A stretch of 64,000 nt of DNA from Pseudomonas putida W15Oct28 (GCF_000708715.2 NZ_JENB01000015.1:80890-144889); one strand, 5' to 3'; shown: positions 25,100-35,807, counted from the stretch's first letter. The notes: generated by a model not told the origin, from the sequence alone. Program-made: numbers and translations.

Positions 25100-25352
25100 G
25101 TAGTTCTCCTTGGTGATGTAAAAGACCGCTGGGCCAGTTGCCACGGCGGCGGGAGCTTGTCCCTCTTCCTTCTCATTAAAGACGCTTTCGGCGGATAGTA
25201 ATTCCCCGACAGACAAATTCTGTTGCATGTCTTCAGTTGCAGGTGCCGAAACAAACCGCCAGCGGTTTGTCGGCCAAGGTGCTCGATGGCAAGAATAGGG
25301 GGCTTGGCGGCCAATGGGAAATTTCTTCGCATCATCGGCTAAATAGACAGGC

Positions 25353-26375
25353 TTAATGGTCATCCTGTTCCTCAAGTGCCTGAAGAAATAACAGCAAGGC
25401 TACTTCTTCAGGACCCAGGCCTTTGCGCATACGGCGCTTCGGCAAGTTGCCCAGCCGCCCCAGGGCATAGTGCTCAAGTACCGCCGGGTGAATGTAACAG
25501 CGCCTGCATACCGCGGGTGTATTGCCCAGCCGTGTAGCCACCTCGCGAACGATGGCAGCGACCTGGCGCTTTGCCTCGGTTTCGGGCTCCCAGGCCAAGG
25601 GCCTGAGCAGGTTCAAGGCCAGGCTGCTGCCGGCCCAGGTGCGGTAGTCCTTGGCCGTGAAATCGGCGCCGGTCAGCTCCTGCAGGAACTGGTTGACCTC
25701 GCTGGAGCCGATGCTGTGGCGCTGGCCGTTTTCATCCAGGTACTGGAACAGCGCTTGGCCGGGCAGCTCCATGCAGCGCTTGAGCAGGTTGGCCAGGCGC
25801 CGGTCGGTGAGGGTGACGTCGTGCTCGACACCCCGCTTGCCGCGAAACTGGAAGCGGATGCTGCTGCCTTTGACCTGGACGTGGCGGTTGCGCAGGGTGG
25901 TCAGCCCGTAGGACTTGTTGTCGCGCAGGTAGCGCTGGTTGCCGATGCGGATCAGGGTGTGGTCCAGCAGGCTCACGACCAATGCCATGACCTTTTCCCG
26001 GTCCAGGCCTGGGCGTGCCAGGTGGGTTTCCAGTTGCGCACGCAGTTTTGGCAACGCCTGGGCGAAAGCCAGCATGCGCCCGTACTTGTGCTGGTCGCGC
26101 AGTTCGCGCCACTGCGTGTGGTAGCGGTACTGCTTGCGGCCACGGGCATCGCGCCCGGTTGCCTGCAAATGGCCCTGCGGGTCGGTGCAGATCCACACAT
26201 CTGTGTACGCCGGCGGAATCACCAACGCGGCTATGCGTGCAAGGGTGGCGCTGTCGCGCACCCGCTGGCCATCAGCATTCAGGTAGATGAAGCGGTCGCG
26301 CCAGCGTCGCCGGGTCAGGCCCGGCTGGCTGTCGTCAACGTAGTGCAAGCTGCGCGGCAGGGGGCAGTCGAGCAT
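25353..26375 (-). CDS. DNA topoisomerase IB (poxvirus/bacterial type)
   Basis: 340 residues. The catalytic tyrosine lies in [13 protein letters not shown] near the C-terminus. The arginine and lysine of the catalytic core are in [21 protein letters not shown] and KGSS..F.FRGK, and the histidine or lysine site is around DYRTWAGS. Length matches bacterial TopIB. It relaxes supercoils by a 3'-phosphotyrosyl intermediate. It is upstream of csrA on the same strand with a gap of about 250 bp. Confidence 0.93.
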   Translation of the reverse strand: MLDCPLPRSLHYVDDSQPGLTRRRWRDRFIYLNADGQRVRDSATLARIAALVIPPAYTDVWICTDPQGHLQATGRDARGRKQYRYHTQWRELRDQHKYGRMLAFAQALPKLRAQLETHLARPGLDREKVMALVVSLLDHTLIRIGNQRYLRDNKSYGLTTLRNRHVQVKGSSIRFQFRGKRGVEHDVTLTDRRLANLLKRCMELPGQALFQYLDENGQRHSIGSSEVNQFLQELTGADFTAKDYRTWAGSSLALNLLRPLAWEPETEAKRQVAAIVREVATRLGNTPAVCRRCYIHPAVLEHYALGRLGNLPKRRMRKGLGPEEVALLLFLQALEEQDDH

Positions 26376-26432
26376 GGCGGGCAGGCCTCGATCAGGTCAC
26401 TGATCAATGGACAACGCCCGTGCGCAGGATGC

Positions 26433-27524
26433 TCAGCCCAGTAACGCCACCGACTTTATCTGGGCGAACAGCAGCTGGCCCGGGTGCAGGCCAAGCTGGT
26501 CTGCCGAGAAGCGCGTGATGCGCGCGAGCAAGGCATTGCCGCCGGCATCCAGGCTGACCAGCACGTGGGCCGGGTTGTCGGCCGGGCGGCTTTCACGCAC
26601 CTGCACCGGCAGGCGGTTGAGGATGCTCGATGTGCTGTCGGCCGCCAGCGCCAGGCTGACGTCACGGGCCTGCACCTTGACCCGCAGGGTGCTGCCCATC
26701 ACGTGGGCCGGGTGGGCGATGCGCAGCAGCGGCCCGGTGCCGCCGGGCAGGCGCAGGTCGAGCAGGTCGTAGTGCGGGTCGTGGCCGACCACCAGGCCTT
26801 CGAACACCACGCCAGCGTCCTCGCCCTGGGCCAGCGACAGGTCGAGGCGGGCCAGGGTTTCGCCGATCGGGCCGCTGGCGACCACCAGGCCTTGCTCCAG
26901 CAACACCAGGTGGTCGGCCAGCCGTGCCACTTCATCCTGGGCGTGGCTGACGTACACCAGTGGAATGTCCAGTTCGTCGTGCAGGCGCTCAAGGTAGGGC
27001 AGGATTTCGCGCTTGCGCGGCCCGTCGAGGGCCGCCAGCGGCTCGTCCATCAGCAGCAGGCGCGGGCTGCTGAGCAGGGCACGGGCAATGCCCACCCGCT
27101 GCGCCTCGCCGCCAGACAAGGTCGCGGGGCGGCGGTCCAGCAAATGGCCGATGCCCAGCAACTGGCAGGCCTGGTCGAGGCTCACCTTGCGTTCAGCCGC
27201 CGCCACGCGGCGCCAGCCGAACTCCAGGTTGCCGCGTACCGACAGGTGCGGGAACAGGCTGGCCTCCTGGAACACATAGCCCACCGGCCGCAGGTGCGGG
27301 GCCTGGAAGTAGCCGCGGGCGCTGTCTTCCCAGACTTCGCCATTGACCTCGATGTAGGCGCTGGCGGCCCGCTCCAGCCCGGCCAGGCAGCGAAGGCAGC
27401 TGGTCTTGCCGGAGCCCGAGTGGCCGAACAGCGCGCTGATGCCGCGCCCGGGCAGGTACAGGTCAACGTCCAGGGTGAAGTCGTCGCGCGCCAGGTTCAG
27501 GCGCGCCACTATCGATGCGGTCAT
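26433..27524 (-). CDS. modC: Molybdate ABC transporter ATP-binding protein ModC
   Basis: A 363-residue ABC ATPase. Walker A is GHSGSGKT, the Q-loop lies near VFQEASLF, the signature is [15 protein letters not shown] and Walker B is [12 protein letters not shown]. The C-terminal ~140 residues form the Mop/TOBE molybdate-binding domain. I chose the ATG at 27524, one base after the modB stop. The longer ORF upstream reads modB out of frame. It is the last gene of modABC. Confidence 0.95.
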   Translation of the reverse strand: MTASIVARLNLARDDFTLDVDLYLPGRGISALFGHSGSGKTSCLRCLAGLERAASAYIEVNGEVWEDSARGYFQAPHLRPVGYVFQEASLFPHLSVRGNLEFGWRRVAAAERKVSLDQACQLLGIGHLLDRRPATLSGGEAQRVGIARALLSSPRLLLMDEPLAALDGPRKREILPYLERLHDELDIPLVYVSHAQDEVARLADHLVLLEQGLVVASGPIGETLARLDLSLAQGEDAGVVFEGLVVGHDPHYDLLDLRLPGGTGPLLRIAHPAHVMGSTLRVKVQARDVSLALAADSTSSILNRLPVQVRESRPADNPAHVLVSLDAGGNALLARITRFSADQLGLHPGQLLFAQIKSVALLG

Positions 27525-27525
27525 T

Positions 27526-28205
27526 TCAGCTCCAGCCAGTTTTGCCGCGGCGTCCGGCGTACAGCAGAAGCAGCACCAGGAAGGAAAACACCAGCATGGC
27601 ACCGGCCAGCCAGTGGGCTTGCGAATACTCCATGGCCTCGACGTGATCGAAGATTTGCACCGAAACCACGCGGGTCTTGTCGGGGATGTTGCCACCGATC
27701 ATCAGCACCACGCCAAATTCACCTACGGTATGGGCGAAGCCGAGGATGCTGGCAGTGACGAAACCGGGGCGGGCCAGCGGCAGTACCACATGCACGAAGG
27801 TGTCCCATGGGCTGGCGCGCAGGGTGGCGGCGACTTCCAGCGGGCGCTGGCCGATCGCGCCAAAGGCATTCTGCAGCGGTTGCACCACGAACGGCATGGA
27901 ATACACCGTCGAACCGATCACCAGGCCCGTGAAGCTGAACACTACAGTGCCCAGGCCCAGCGCCTGGGTCGCCTGGCCGAGCCAGCCGTGCGGCCCGAGG
28001 GCGATCAGCAGGTAAAAGCCGATCACCGTCGGTGGCAATACCAGCGGCAGTGCCACCACCGCACCTACCGGCCCGCGTAGCCATGAGCGCGTACGCGCCA
28101 GCCACCAGGCGATGGGTGTGCCGATAACCAGCAGGATCAGGGTGGTCAGGCTGGCCAGTTTGACGGTCAGCCAGATTGCACCCAGGTCACTGGCGTCCAG
28201 TGGCA

Positions 28206-28206
<1 letters not shown>
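27526..28206 (-). CDS. modB: Molybdate ABC transporter permease ModB
   Basis: A 226-residue membrane permease with five or six transmembrane segments. The EAA-type cytoplasmic loop has [14 protein letters not shown], which contacts ModC. Its start codon overlaps the modA stop by one base (TGATG arrangement), which implies translational coupling. Confidence 0.95.
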
Positions 28207-28982
<776 letters not shown>

Positions 28983-28983
28983 T

Positions 28984-29013
28984 TATCGTTATATCTTCAA
29001 CTATATAGCGATA
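28984..29013. promoter_or_regulatory. ModE-like operator upstream of modA
   Basis: An inverted repeat TATCGTTATAT-N8-ATATAGCGATA with one mismatch between the 11-bp arms. It resembles the CGTTATAT..ATAACG consensus of ModE and lies 20 bp before the modA start. No modE gene is in the window. Confidence 0.7.
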
Positions 29014-29056
29014 GGCCATTTGCCGGGAAGGGGCTGGGTGATGCATTTGCAGGCCC

Positions 29057-29132
29057 GGCCCTTTCGCAGCACAAGGCTGCTCCTACAGGCACCGCAACCT
29101 TTGTAGGAGCAGCCTTGTGCTGCGAAAAGGCC
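29057..29132. repeat. REP-type palindrome
   Basis: 31-bp arms (29057-29087 and 29102-29132) with one mismatch, GCAGCCTTGTGCTGCGAA-type core. The same subtype occurs at 40553-40645. Confidence 0.85.
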
Positions 29133-29152
29133 GAACCTGCATATGAAGATGC

Positions 29153-30229
29153 CTAACGATTAACCAAGGCCAGTGCCTTTTCGGCAATCTCCCGGGTCAA
29201 CTCCCCAGCAGGCATATGCCGCCCCAACCGCAACGCCTGCCCCGACCACAGATTACTGAAGTCACTGTTACCCTGCGGATCGGTAATCGCCCGCAAAGGC
29301 ATCAATGCCCCGCCCGCCAGCGGGAAGCGCGGTGCCAGGTCGCTCATCGGCCCCAGCTCGCGCATGATGCGGTTGTTGATGCCACGCGCCGGGCGGCCGG
29401 TAAACAGGTTGGTCAACGCCGTGTCGCTGGCGGGCGCGCTGTCCAGCGCCTGGCGGTGGGCCGGTGAAACCTTGGCCTCGGGGCAGAACAGGTAAGCCGT
29501 GCCGATCTGCACTGCCGAAGCGCCAAGTGCAAGGGCCGCTACCAGGCCACGGTGGTCGCCGATACCGCCTGCGGCAATCACCGGCACGCTGACCGCGTCC
29601 GCCACCTGCGGCACCAGGGCAAAGGTGCCAATCTGGCTGGTAATGTCGTCGCTGAGGAACATGCCCCGATGGCCGCCGGCTTCGTAACCCATGGCGATGA
29701 TCGCGTCACAGCCATTACGCTCCAGCCAAACCGCTTCTTCCACCGTAGTGGCGCTGGACAGTACCTTGGCACCGCTGGCTTTCACCCGTTGCAGCAAGTC
29801 TGCCTGGGGCAGGCCGAAGTGGAAGCTCACCACCTCCGGGCGCAGTTGCTCCACCAGCTGGCAGCTTTGTTCGTCGAACGGCGCACGGTTGGACACTGGC
29901 GTGGGGGCCGTGAAATCGGCGCCCGTTTCGCTGTAGTAAGGCGCCAGGGCCTGCTTCCAGCGTGCATCGCGCTCGGCGTCGGGCGCTGGCGGCTGGTGGC
30001 AGAAGAAGTTCAGGTTCAGCGGGCGGCCCGGGCAGCCGGCGCGAAAGGCCTCGATCTCGGCACGCACCTGCTCACCGGTGAGCATGGCGCAGGGCAGGGC
30101 ACCCAGCCCGCCTGCCAGGCCCACGGCAATGGCCATGGGCGAACCGCTTGCCCCCGCCATGGGTGCCTGCAGAATGGGCAGCGCGATGCCCAGCAGGTCG
30201 AGGATGCGGCGGTCTGGCCAGTGGCTCAT
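29153..30229 (-). CDS. Nitronate monooxygenase-like flavin oxidoreductase
   Basis: 358 residues from MSHWPDRRIL. A TIM-barrel FMN enzyme of the nitronate monooxygenase/2-nitropropane dioxygenase family. It has the N-terminal PILQAPMAGAS loop, the GYEAGGHRG motif with a catalytic histidine, and VPVIAAGGIGD plus GASAVQIGTAYL for FMN phosphate binding. The stretch upstream of 30229 in the same frame is an artefact. Its usual substrate is propionate-3-nitronate or other alkyl nitronates. Confidence 0.88.
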   Translation of the reverse strand: MSHWPDRRILDLLGIALPILQAPMAGASGSPMAIAVGLAGGLGALPCAMLTGEQVRAEIEAFRAGCPGRPLNLNFFCHQPPAPDAERDARWKQALAPYYSETGADFTAPTPVSNRAPFDEQSCQLVEQLRPEVVSFHFGLPQADLLQRVKASGAKVLSSATTVEEAVWLERNGCDAIIAMGYEAGGHRGMFLSDDITSQIGTFALVPQVADAVSVPVIAAGGIGDHRGLVAALALGASAVQIGTAYLFCPEAKVSPAHRQALDSAPASDTALTNLFTGRPARGINNRIMRELGPMSDLAPRFPLAGGALMPLRAITDPQGNSDFSNLWSGQALRLGRHMPAGELTREIAEKALALVNR

Positions 30230-30266
30230 GCGGTTCTCCTTGCGCGGGGCGAGCGGTGCGCGGGTT

Positions 30267-30437
30267 TTACAGGGCCTTGCTGACCTGGATATCGCTGATT
30301 TTTTCGGCGTCTTCGCCGTGGATCTTGCGCAGTGCTTCCAGGGCTTGCTCGTGGGAGGCATCGGGCATCAGCGCGAAGTCCCAGCGGCGCTGGCCGTCGA
30401 GCTTGTATTTGATGACGTACTTGATGGTCTGGGACAT
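30267..30437 (-). CDS. Hypothetical 56-residue protein
   Basis: A small ORF starting MSQTIKYVIKYKLDGQRRWD and ending ISDIQVSKAL, with GATAAGGCC before the ATG. The layout (beta strand, turn, helix QALEALRKIHGEDAEKI) suggests a compact alpha/beta fold. It lies between the DUF1883 gene (7 bp upstream) and the nitronate monooxygenase gene (38 bp downstream), all minus strand, so an operon is likely. Confidence 0.7.
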   Translation of the reverse strand: MSQTIKYVIKYKLDGQRRWDFALMPDASHEQALEALRKIHGEDAEKISDIQVSKAL

Positions 30438-30444
30438 GGTGGCC

Positions 30445-30747
30445 TTATCTGAGTTTCGACGACGAACGACGGATGAACTTGATCTTGTGGGTCAGGCTTG
30501 GCTTGCGGGTGACCGAGATCGGACGAGTAGTCACGGTATCGATGGTAATGTTCCAGAAGCCGGTGCTGGGCACGGTAATTTTCGCCGGGAACTGATCAAA
30601 AGCGCCGCCGTGGTAGGTGTGACGGCCGCCGTTCTTGAAGCTGCGGAAGTTGGCGTCGTTCATCAGGCGGATATTGCAGCGCTGGGAGCATTCGATAACG
30701 ACGATGTCGTCCTCGTTGAGGTGCTCGCGCTGGTGTACGAATTTCAT
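30445..30747 (-). CDS. DUF1883 domain protein
   Basis: 100 residues from MKFVHQREHLNED. It has the family pattern of a small beta-sandwich (VVIECSQRCNIRLMND...GGRHTYHGGAFD...PSTGFWNITIDTV). The C-terminus is basic. The longer frame to 30792 has no support. Function unknown. It heads a three-gene minus-strand unit. Confidence 0.85.
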   Translation of the reverse strand: MKFVHQREHLNEDDIVVIECSQRCNIRLMNDANFRSFKNGGRHTYHGGAFDQFPAKITVPSTGFWNITIDTVTTRPISVTRKPSLTHKIKFIRRSSSKLR

Positions 30748-30905
30748 GTGATGCTCCGCAAGGTTTGGATCTGTAAAGGCAAAAGATACCACGATGTGCC
30801 GTTACACTGGCGCGCTCGATGGCCAGGCCCCGATAAATCTGCCAATGCAGGGAGCAAAACCGCCTGGCTGCGGTCGAACGGGATTCTTGAAGGCTGAGGT
30901 GCTCT

Positions 30906-31268
30906 ATGAAGTGGATGGTGGCGGTGGTGTCTGTGGCGGCGCTGGGCGGTTGTGTCAGCGTTTCGGAGCTGGAGCAATCGCACGAAACGCTGGATGTGAT
31001 TTCTGGCAAGACCCCGCGTGAATATGCCGACTGCATCAAGCAGAAGCTGGCCGATACGCGCGACCCGCTGGTGGAAGAGCCGCGTGGCGACGGCCTGCGC
31101 CTGATCGTGCCGCAGAAAATCAGCTCGGGGGTAGGCCCGGCGGCGCTGGTGGACATCGACAAGCGTGGCAGCGGCAGCAGCATCAAGCTGCGTGAGCGGC
31201 TGAACAACTTCCCCCTGCGCCTGGGCGATGTGCGCACGGCGGCCACCCAATGCATCTCCGGGCATTGA
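30906..31268 (+). CDS. Hypothetical lipoprotein
   Basis: 120 residues. Signal peptide MKWMVAVVSVAALGGC with a lipobox (LGGC), and a serine after the cysteine favours outer-membrane sorting. The remainder contains ADCIKQKLAD and a late cysteine (AATQCISGH) and has no recognised domain. GAGGTGCTCT precedes the ATG. It is upstream of the cytochrome pair but separated by 77 bp. Confidence 0.75.
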   Translation: MKWMVAVVSVAALGGCVSVSELEQSHETLDVISGKTPREYADCIKQKLADTRDPLVEEPRGDGLRLIVPQKISSGVGPAALVDIDKRGSGSSIKLRERLNNFPLRLGDVRTAATQCISGH

Positions 31269-31345
31269 TCTGAGGCAACGGGCCTTCCTTTCTTTGCTTA
31301 TATGTTTTAAGCCTAAACATATAACAAAAGAAAAGGAGATTCGTG

Positions 31346-31996
31346 ATGACACCGTTCAGACGCGTCGTGATCGGCAGCCTGCTGATCCTGGCCTGGCCCA
31401 CGGCGCAGGCCGCCGATGGCCAGAAAGTCTTCACCCAGGGTGGGGCCAACCCCGCCGCCATGGCTTGCCTCGGGTGCCATGGCCCGGACGGCAAGGGCAT
31501 TGCCGCTGCCGGCTTTCCGCGCTTGGCCGGGCTACCGGCCGGTTACCTCAGCAAGCAACTGCATGACTGGCGCAACGGCAGCCGCAAGCAGCCGGTGATG
31601 GAACCGTTGGCCAAGGCCTTGACCGAGGATGAAATCAAGGCGGTGAGTGCCTACCTGGCCAGCCTGCCTGCCGACCCCGCCGGCCACCTGTGGCGCCAGC
31701 AGATTGCCGATGACCCGACCACCCGCATGGCCCTGTACGGCGACTGGAGTCGGCAGATCCCCGGCTGTGTGCAGTGCCATGGCCCTGGTGGCGGCGGGGT
31801 TGGCGAACACTTTCCGCCTTTGGCCGGCCAGCCTGCCAGTTACCTGGTGGCGCAACTCAATGCCTGGCGCGACGGCAGCCGCAGCAATGACCCCAACCAG
31901 CTGATGGTCGGCGTGGCCAAGGCCATGACCGATGACGAGATCAAGGCAGTCGCCGAGTTCTTCGCCCGCTCCGCCAGCCAGGAGGTCACGCCATGA
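31346..31996 (+). CDS. Dihaem cytochrome c4-type protein (TsdB-like)
   Basis: 216 residues with a Sec signal peptide (cut after AQA, about residue 22). Two haem c motifs, CLGCH at 41-45 and CVQCH at 141-145, sit in two similar ~100-residue halves typical of cytochrome c4, with distal Met candidates in each half. AAGGAG lies 7 bp before the ATG at 31346. It overlaps the next cytochrome gene by 4 bp (ATGA). TsdB-type cytochromes c4 take electrons from TsdA. Confidence 0.82.
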   Translation: MTPFRRVVIGSLLILAWPTAQAADGQKVFTQGGANPAAMACLGCHGPDGKGIAAAGFPRLAGLPAGYLSKQLHDWRNGSRKQPVMEPLAKALTEDEIKAVSAYLASLPADPAGHLWRQQIADDPTTRMALYGDWSRQIPGCVQCHGPGGGGVGEHFPPLAGQPASYLVAQLNAWRDGSRSNDPNQLMVGVAKAMTDDEIKAVAEFFARSASQEVTP

Positions 31997-32907
31997 AACC
32001 ATTTATTCCAGCCTTGTTGCTGCTGGCCATGAGCAGCGCCCAGGCCGCCCCCATCGCCATGGAAGACCAGTCGCAGCTGAAGGTACCCGGCGTGCAGGCC
32101 GCCCCGCAGTTCGTGCCGCCCGCTGAAAGCGAGTTGCCCGACAATGCCTTTGGCAAGATGGTGCGCGAGGGCCACGCCTTGTTCGTCGATACCCGCCGGC
32201 TGATGCCCGAGGCCGTGGGCAACGGCATGAATTGCAGCAACTGCCACCTCGACCAGGGGCGCCTGGCGCATTCCGCGCCGATGTGGGGCGCGTACCCGAT
32301 GTACCCCGCGTACCGCAAGAAGAACGACAAGGTGAATACCTACGCAGAGCGCATCCAGGGGTGCTTCCAGTTCAGCATGAACGGCAAGCCACCTGCCGCC
32401 GATAGCCCGCAGATGACGGCACTGGCGACCTATGCGTACTGGCTGTCGACCAAGGCGCCCACGGGCGTGGAGATTGCCGGGCGTGGTTACCCGGAAGTGC
32501 CGCAGCCCGAGGGCGGCTATGACTTCAAGCGCGGCCAGCAGGTGTACGGCGAGCAATGCGCGATTTGCCATGGCGACAACGGCGAAGGGCAGAAGGTGGC
32601 GGGTGATTACGTGATGCCGCCGCTGTGGGGCAAGGACTCCTACAACTGGGGCGCTGGTATGCACCGCATCAACACGGCGGCGTCGTTCATCAAGTACAAC
32701 ATGCCGCTGGGCAAGCCGGGCAGCCTCAGCGATCAGCAGGCCTGGGACGTTGCCGCGTGGGTCAACCGCCATGAACGGCCGCAGGACCCGCGACTGGTGG
32801 AGGGGTCCATCGAGAAGACGCGGGTGAAGTTCCATGCCAATGACGGCGTGAACCTGTATGGTCAGAAGGTAGAGGGGGTGCTGATCGGGCAGGGCGCCGG
32901 TAGCTGA
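31993..32907 (+). CDS. Dihaem cytochrome c, thiosulfate dehydrogenase (TsdA)-like
   Basis: 304 residues with a signal peptide (to about residue 19). Haem 1 is at CSNCH (81-85) and haem 2 at CAICH (189-193). IQGCFQFSMNG (about 121-131) matches the TsdA segment that supplies the unusual cysteine axial ligand, here Cys124. Surrounding GAYPMYPAYR and NMPLG are also TsdA-like. TsdA couples two thiosulfates to tetrathionate in the periplasm. The gene starts inside the cytochrome c4 gene stop. Without a biochemical test, a related sulfur substrate remains possible. Confidence 0.75.
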   Translation: MKPFIPALLLLAMSSAQAAPIAMEDQSQLKVPGVQAAPQFVPPAESELPDNAFGKMVREGHALFVDTRRLMPEAVGNGMNCSNCHLDQGRLAHSAPMWGAYPMYPAYRKKNDKVNTYAERIQGCFQFSMNGKPPAADSPQMTALATYAYWLSTKAPTGVEIAGRGYPEVPQPEGGYDFKRGQQVYGEQCAICHGDNGEGQKVAGDYVMPPLWGKDSYNWGAGMHRINTAASFIKYNMPLGKPGSLSDQQAWDVAAWVNRHERPQDPRLVEGSIEKTRVKFHANDGVNLYGQKVEGVLIGQGAGS

Positions 32908-32920
32908 TGCAGCGCCTGTG

Positions 32921-33017
32921 CCGGCCTCTTCGCGGGCTTGCCCGCTCCCACAGGATCACCACAGTTCTGGATGCGGTACGTTACCTGTGGGAGCGGGCAA
33001 GCCCGCGAAATGGCCGG
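32921..33017. repeat. REP-type palindrome
   Basis: Arms with a CGCGGGCTTGCCCGCTCCCACAG core and its reverse complement, spacer about 30 bp. Followed by ~190 bp with no gene before galU. Confidence 0.85.
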
Positions 33018-33204
33018 CATGGGCGCCATCTTTTTGCTGTCATCCGCCCGTCATGTATGACGGTAATATTTACGATCCCCCGGAACTATCTACACTGGGT
33101 TATCTCTATGATGGCAGCGGTGGCTATCAGGGGCATTGTAAGGTGCGTGCCGCCTGATTAGACTGCGCCGAATTCCACAGGCCTAGCCTTTGTTAAGGAC
33201 GTAT

Positions 33205-34044
33205 ATGATCAAAAAATGCTTGTTCCCGGCGGCCGGCTACGGCACTCGCTTCCTGCCCGCTACCAAAGCCATGCCCAAGGAAATGCTGCCGGTGGTCAAC
33301 AAGCCACTGATCCAGTATGGCGTTGAAGAAGCATTGGATGCCGGTCTGAAGGAAATCTCCATCGTTACCGGTCGCGGCAAGCGCGCCCTGGAAGACCACT
33401 TCGACATCAGCTACGAGCTGGAAAACCAGATCAAGGGCACCGACAAGGAAAAATACCTGGTGGGTATCCGTCGTCTGCTCGACGAGTGCTCGTTCTCCTA
33501 CACCCGCCAGACCGAAATGAAAGGCCTGGGCCACGCTATCCTTACCGGCCGCCCGCTGATTGGCGACGAGCCGTTTGCAGTGGTGCTGGCGGACGACCTG
33601 TGCGTCAACCTTGACGGTGACGGCGTGCTGGCGCAGATGGTCAAGCTGTTCAAGCAATACCGCTGCTCGATCGTTGCGATCCAGGAAGTCGACCCGCAGG
33701 AAACCAACAAATACGGCGTCATTGCCGGCGAAGAGATCCGTGACGGTATCTTCCGTGTGGACTCGATGGTCGAGAAGCCGAAGCCTGAAGATGCGCCGTC
33801 GAACCTGGCCATCATCGGCCGTTACATCCTGACCCCGGATATCTTCGAGAAGATCGAGCAGACCGAGCCGGGCAAAGGTGGCGAGATCCAGATCACCGAC
33901 GCGCTGATGAAGCAAGCGGCGGAAGGTAATGTGATCGCCTACAAATTCAAAGGCCGTCGTTTCGACTGCGGTGGTGCCGAGGGTTACATCGAGGCGACCA
34001 ACTTCTGCTTCGAGAACTTCTACAAGACTGGCAAGGCTTACTGA
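33205..34044 (+). CDS. galU: UTP-glucose-1-phosphate uridylyltransferase GalU
   Basis: 279 residues from MIKKCLFPAAG. The nucleotide-binding GYGTRFLPATKAMPKEMLP motif, VVLADDL and the C-terminal KGRRFDCG are hallmarks of GalU. It makes UDP-glucose for LPS, exopolysaccharide and trehalose synthesis. AAGGAC precedes the ATG at 33205. It ends with its own terminator. Confidence 0.96.
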   Translation: MIKKCLFPAAGYGTRFLPATKAMPKEMLPVVNKPLIQYGVEEALDAGLKEISIVTGRGKRALEDHFDISYELENQIKGTDKEKYLVGIRRLLDECSFSYTRQTEMKGLGHAILTGRPLIGDEPFAVVLADDLCVNLDGDGVLAQMVKLFKQYRCSIVAIQEVDPQETNKYGVIAGEEIRDGIFRVDSMVEKPKPEDAPSNLAIIGRYILTPDIFEKIEQTEPGKGGEIQITDALMKQAAEGNVIAYKFKGRRFDCGGAEGYIEATNFCFENFYKTGKAY

Positions 34045-34063
34045 TAAGCCCTGCTGGTACGAG

Positions 34064-34088
34064 AGCCACCCTTCGGGGTGGCTTTTTT
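34064..34088 (+). terminator. Rho-independent terminator of galU
   Basis: Stem AGCCACCC/GGGTGGCT with a TTCG-type tetraloop, then T6, about 20 bp after the stop. Confidence 0.9.
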
Positions 34089-34141
34089 GTTTGCGGCGGC
34101 CAACGGCGTTATGCTGGGCGCCTGCCTAGGAGACTGAATAC

Positions 34142-35497
34142 ATGGCCTACGATTTTGATCTGTTCGTGATTGGTGCCGGGTCCGGCGGTGTGCGCGCAGC
34201 GCGCTTTGCCGCGGGCTTTGGCGCAAAAGTGGCAGTGGCCGAAAGCCGCTACCTGGGGGGTACCTGCGTCAACGTCGGCTGCGTGCCGAAAAAACTGCTG
34301 GTGTACGGCGCGCATGTCGCTGACGAACTGGAGCAGGCCGCAGGTTTCGGCTGGACCCTCGAAGAAGGGCATTTCGACTGGGGCACCCTGATTGCCAACA
34401 AGAACCGCGAGATCGAGCGCCTCAACGGCATCTACCGCAACCTGCTGGTCAACAGCGGCGTGACCCTGCTGCAGGGCCACGCGCGCATGACCGGCGCCAA
34501 TGAAGTGGAAGTGGAAGGCCAGCGCTACACCGCCGAGCACATCCTCATTGCGACCGGTGGCTGGCCGCAGATCCCGGACATCCCGGGCAAGGAACTGGCC
34601 ATTACCTCCAACGAAGCCTTCTACCTCAAGGACCTGCCACGCCGGGTGCTGGTCGTGGGCGGTGGTTACATCGCCGTCGAGTTCGCTGGCATCTTCCAGG
34701 GCCTGGGGGCCGACACCACGCTGCTGTACCGTGGCGACTTGTTCCTGCGCGGCTTCGATGGCTCGGTGCGCACACACCTGAAGGAAGAACTGGAAAAGCG
34801 CGGCCTCGACCTGCAGTTCAATGCCGACATCCAGCGTATCGACAAGCTTGAAGACGGCAGCCTCAAGGCCACCCTCAAGGACGGCCGCGAGCTGGTTGCA
34901 GACTGTGTGTTCTACGCCACAGGGCGGCGCCCGATGCTGGACAACCTGGGCCTGGAAAACACCGGCGTCGAGCTGGATGCGCGTGGCTACATTCGTGTTG
35001 ACGAGCAGTACCAGACCACCGCGCCGTCGATCCTGGCCATTGGCGATGTGATCGGCCGTGTGCAACTGACCCCGGTGGCCCTGGCCGAAGGCATGGCCGT
35101 GGCGCGGCGCCTGTTCAAGCCCGAGCAGTACCGCCCGGTGGACTACCAGAACATCCCGACGGCGGTGTTCAGCCAGCCGCCTATCGGTACTGTTGGCCTG
35201 ACCGAGGAGCAGGCGCTGGAGGCCGGGCACAAGGTGCAGGTGTTCGAAAGCCGCTTCCGCGCCATGAAGCTGACCTTGACCGACATTCAGGAAAAGACCC
35301 TGATGAAGCTGGTGGTCGATGCCGAGACCGACAAGGTGCTGGGTTGCCACATGGTTGGCCCTGACGCCGGCGAGATCATCCAGGGCCTGGGCGTTGCCCT
35401 GAAGGCCGGGGCGACCAAGCAGCAGTTCGACGAAACCATCGGCGTGCACCCGACGGCGGCCGAAGAGTTCGTGACCATGCGCACCGTCACCCGCTGA
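34142..35497 (+). CDS. gor: Glutathione-disulfide reductase
   Basis: 451 residues. The FAD motif is [14 protein letters not shown], the redox-active disulfide is in [13 protein letters not shown], the NADP-binding loop [11 protein letters not shown] is followed by arginine-bearing [10 protein letters not shown], and the base histidine is in HPTAAEE. It reduces glutathione disulfide with NADPH. It is monocistronic, just downstream of galU and upstream of ahpCF. Confidence 0.96.
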   Translation: MAYDFDLFVIGAGSGGVRAARFAAGFGAKVAVAESRYLGGTCVNVGCVPKKLLVYGAHVADELEQAAGFGWTLEEGHFDWGTLIANKNREIERLNGIYRNLLVNSGVTLLQGHARMTGANEVEVEGQRYTAEHILIATGGWPQIPDIPGKELAITSNEAFYLKDLPRRVLVVGGGYIAVEFAGIFQGLGADTTLLYRGDLFLRGFDGSVRTHLKEELEKRGLDLQFNADIQRIDKLEDGSLKATLKDGRELVADCVFYATGRRPMLDNLGLENTGVELDARGYIRVDEQYQTTAPSILAIGDVIGRVQLTPVALAEGMAVARRLFKPEQYRPVDYQNIPTAVFSQPPIGTVGLTEEQALEAGHKVQVFESRFRAMKLTLTDIQEKTLMKLVVDAETDKVLGCHMVGPDAGEIIQGLGVALKAGATKQQFDETIGVHPTAAEEFVTMRTVTR

Positions 35498-35503
35498 AAG
35501 CGC

Positions 35504-35622
35504 TTGTGGGAGCGGCCTTGCGTCGCGAAAGGGCCGCATAGCGGCCCCGGCAATCTATGCATCACCGCTGAGATCCTGGGGCCGCTTCGCAGCCCTTTCG
35601 CGACGCAAGGCCGCTCCCACAA
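35504..35622. repeat. REP-type palindrome
   Basis: Arms of about 45 bp with small mismatches, GTGGGAGCGGCCTTGCGTCGCGA core. The rest of the gap to ahpC (35623-35807) is AT-richer and should hold the ahpC promoter, but I could not place an OxyR site with confidence. Confidence 0.85.
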
Positions 35623-35807
35623 AAGGCAGCTCCTCTTACAGCCACACAGTTCGCAATCCTTTGCTCAGCTTAATCCCTTCTATTAATTAACTCCGGTTAT
35701 AGCCAAAACCAATCACGAGCATGAGCTTTACCAATGAGCCTTCAGCGGGATGATTAGTTAGGATTCTATCCATCAACTGATTCCAACCCCATGAAGGAGC
35801 GTCTCTC

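Noticed and set aside
25100..25375. N-terminal extension of CsrA (157-residue form)
   Set aside because: CsrA begins at MLILTRK behind AAGGAG. The extension is untypical of the family.
26484..27758. Plus-strand ORF of 424 aa opposite modC
   Set aside because: Shadow frame of the ModC ATPase.
34109..35539. Minus-strand ORF of 476 aa opposite gor
   Set aside because: Antisense shadow of the glutathione reductase gene.
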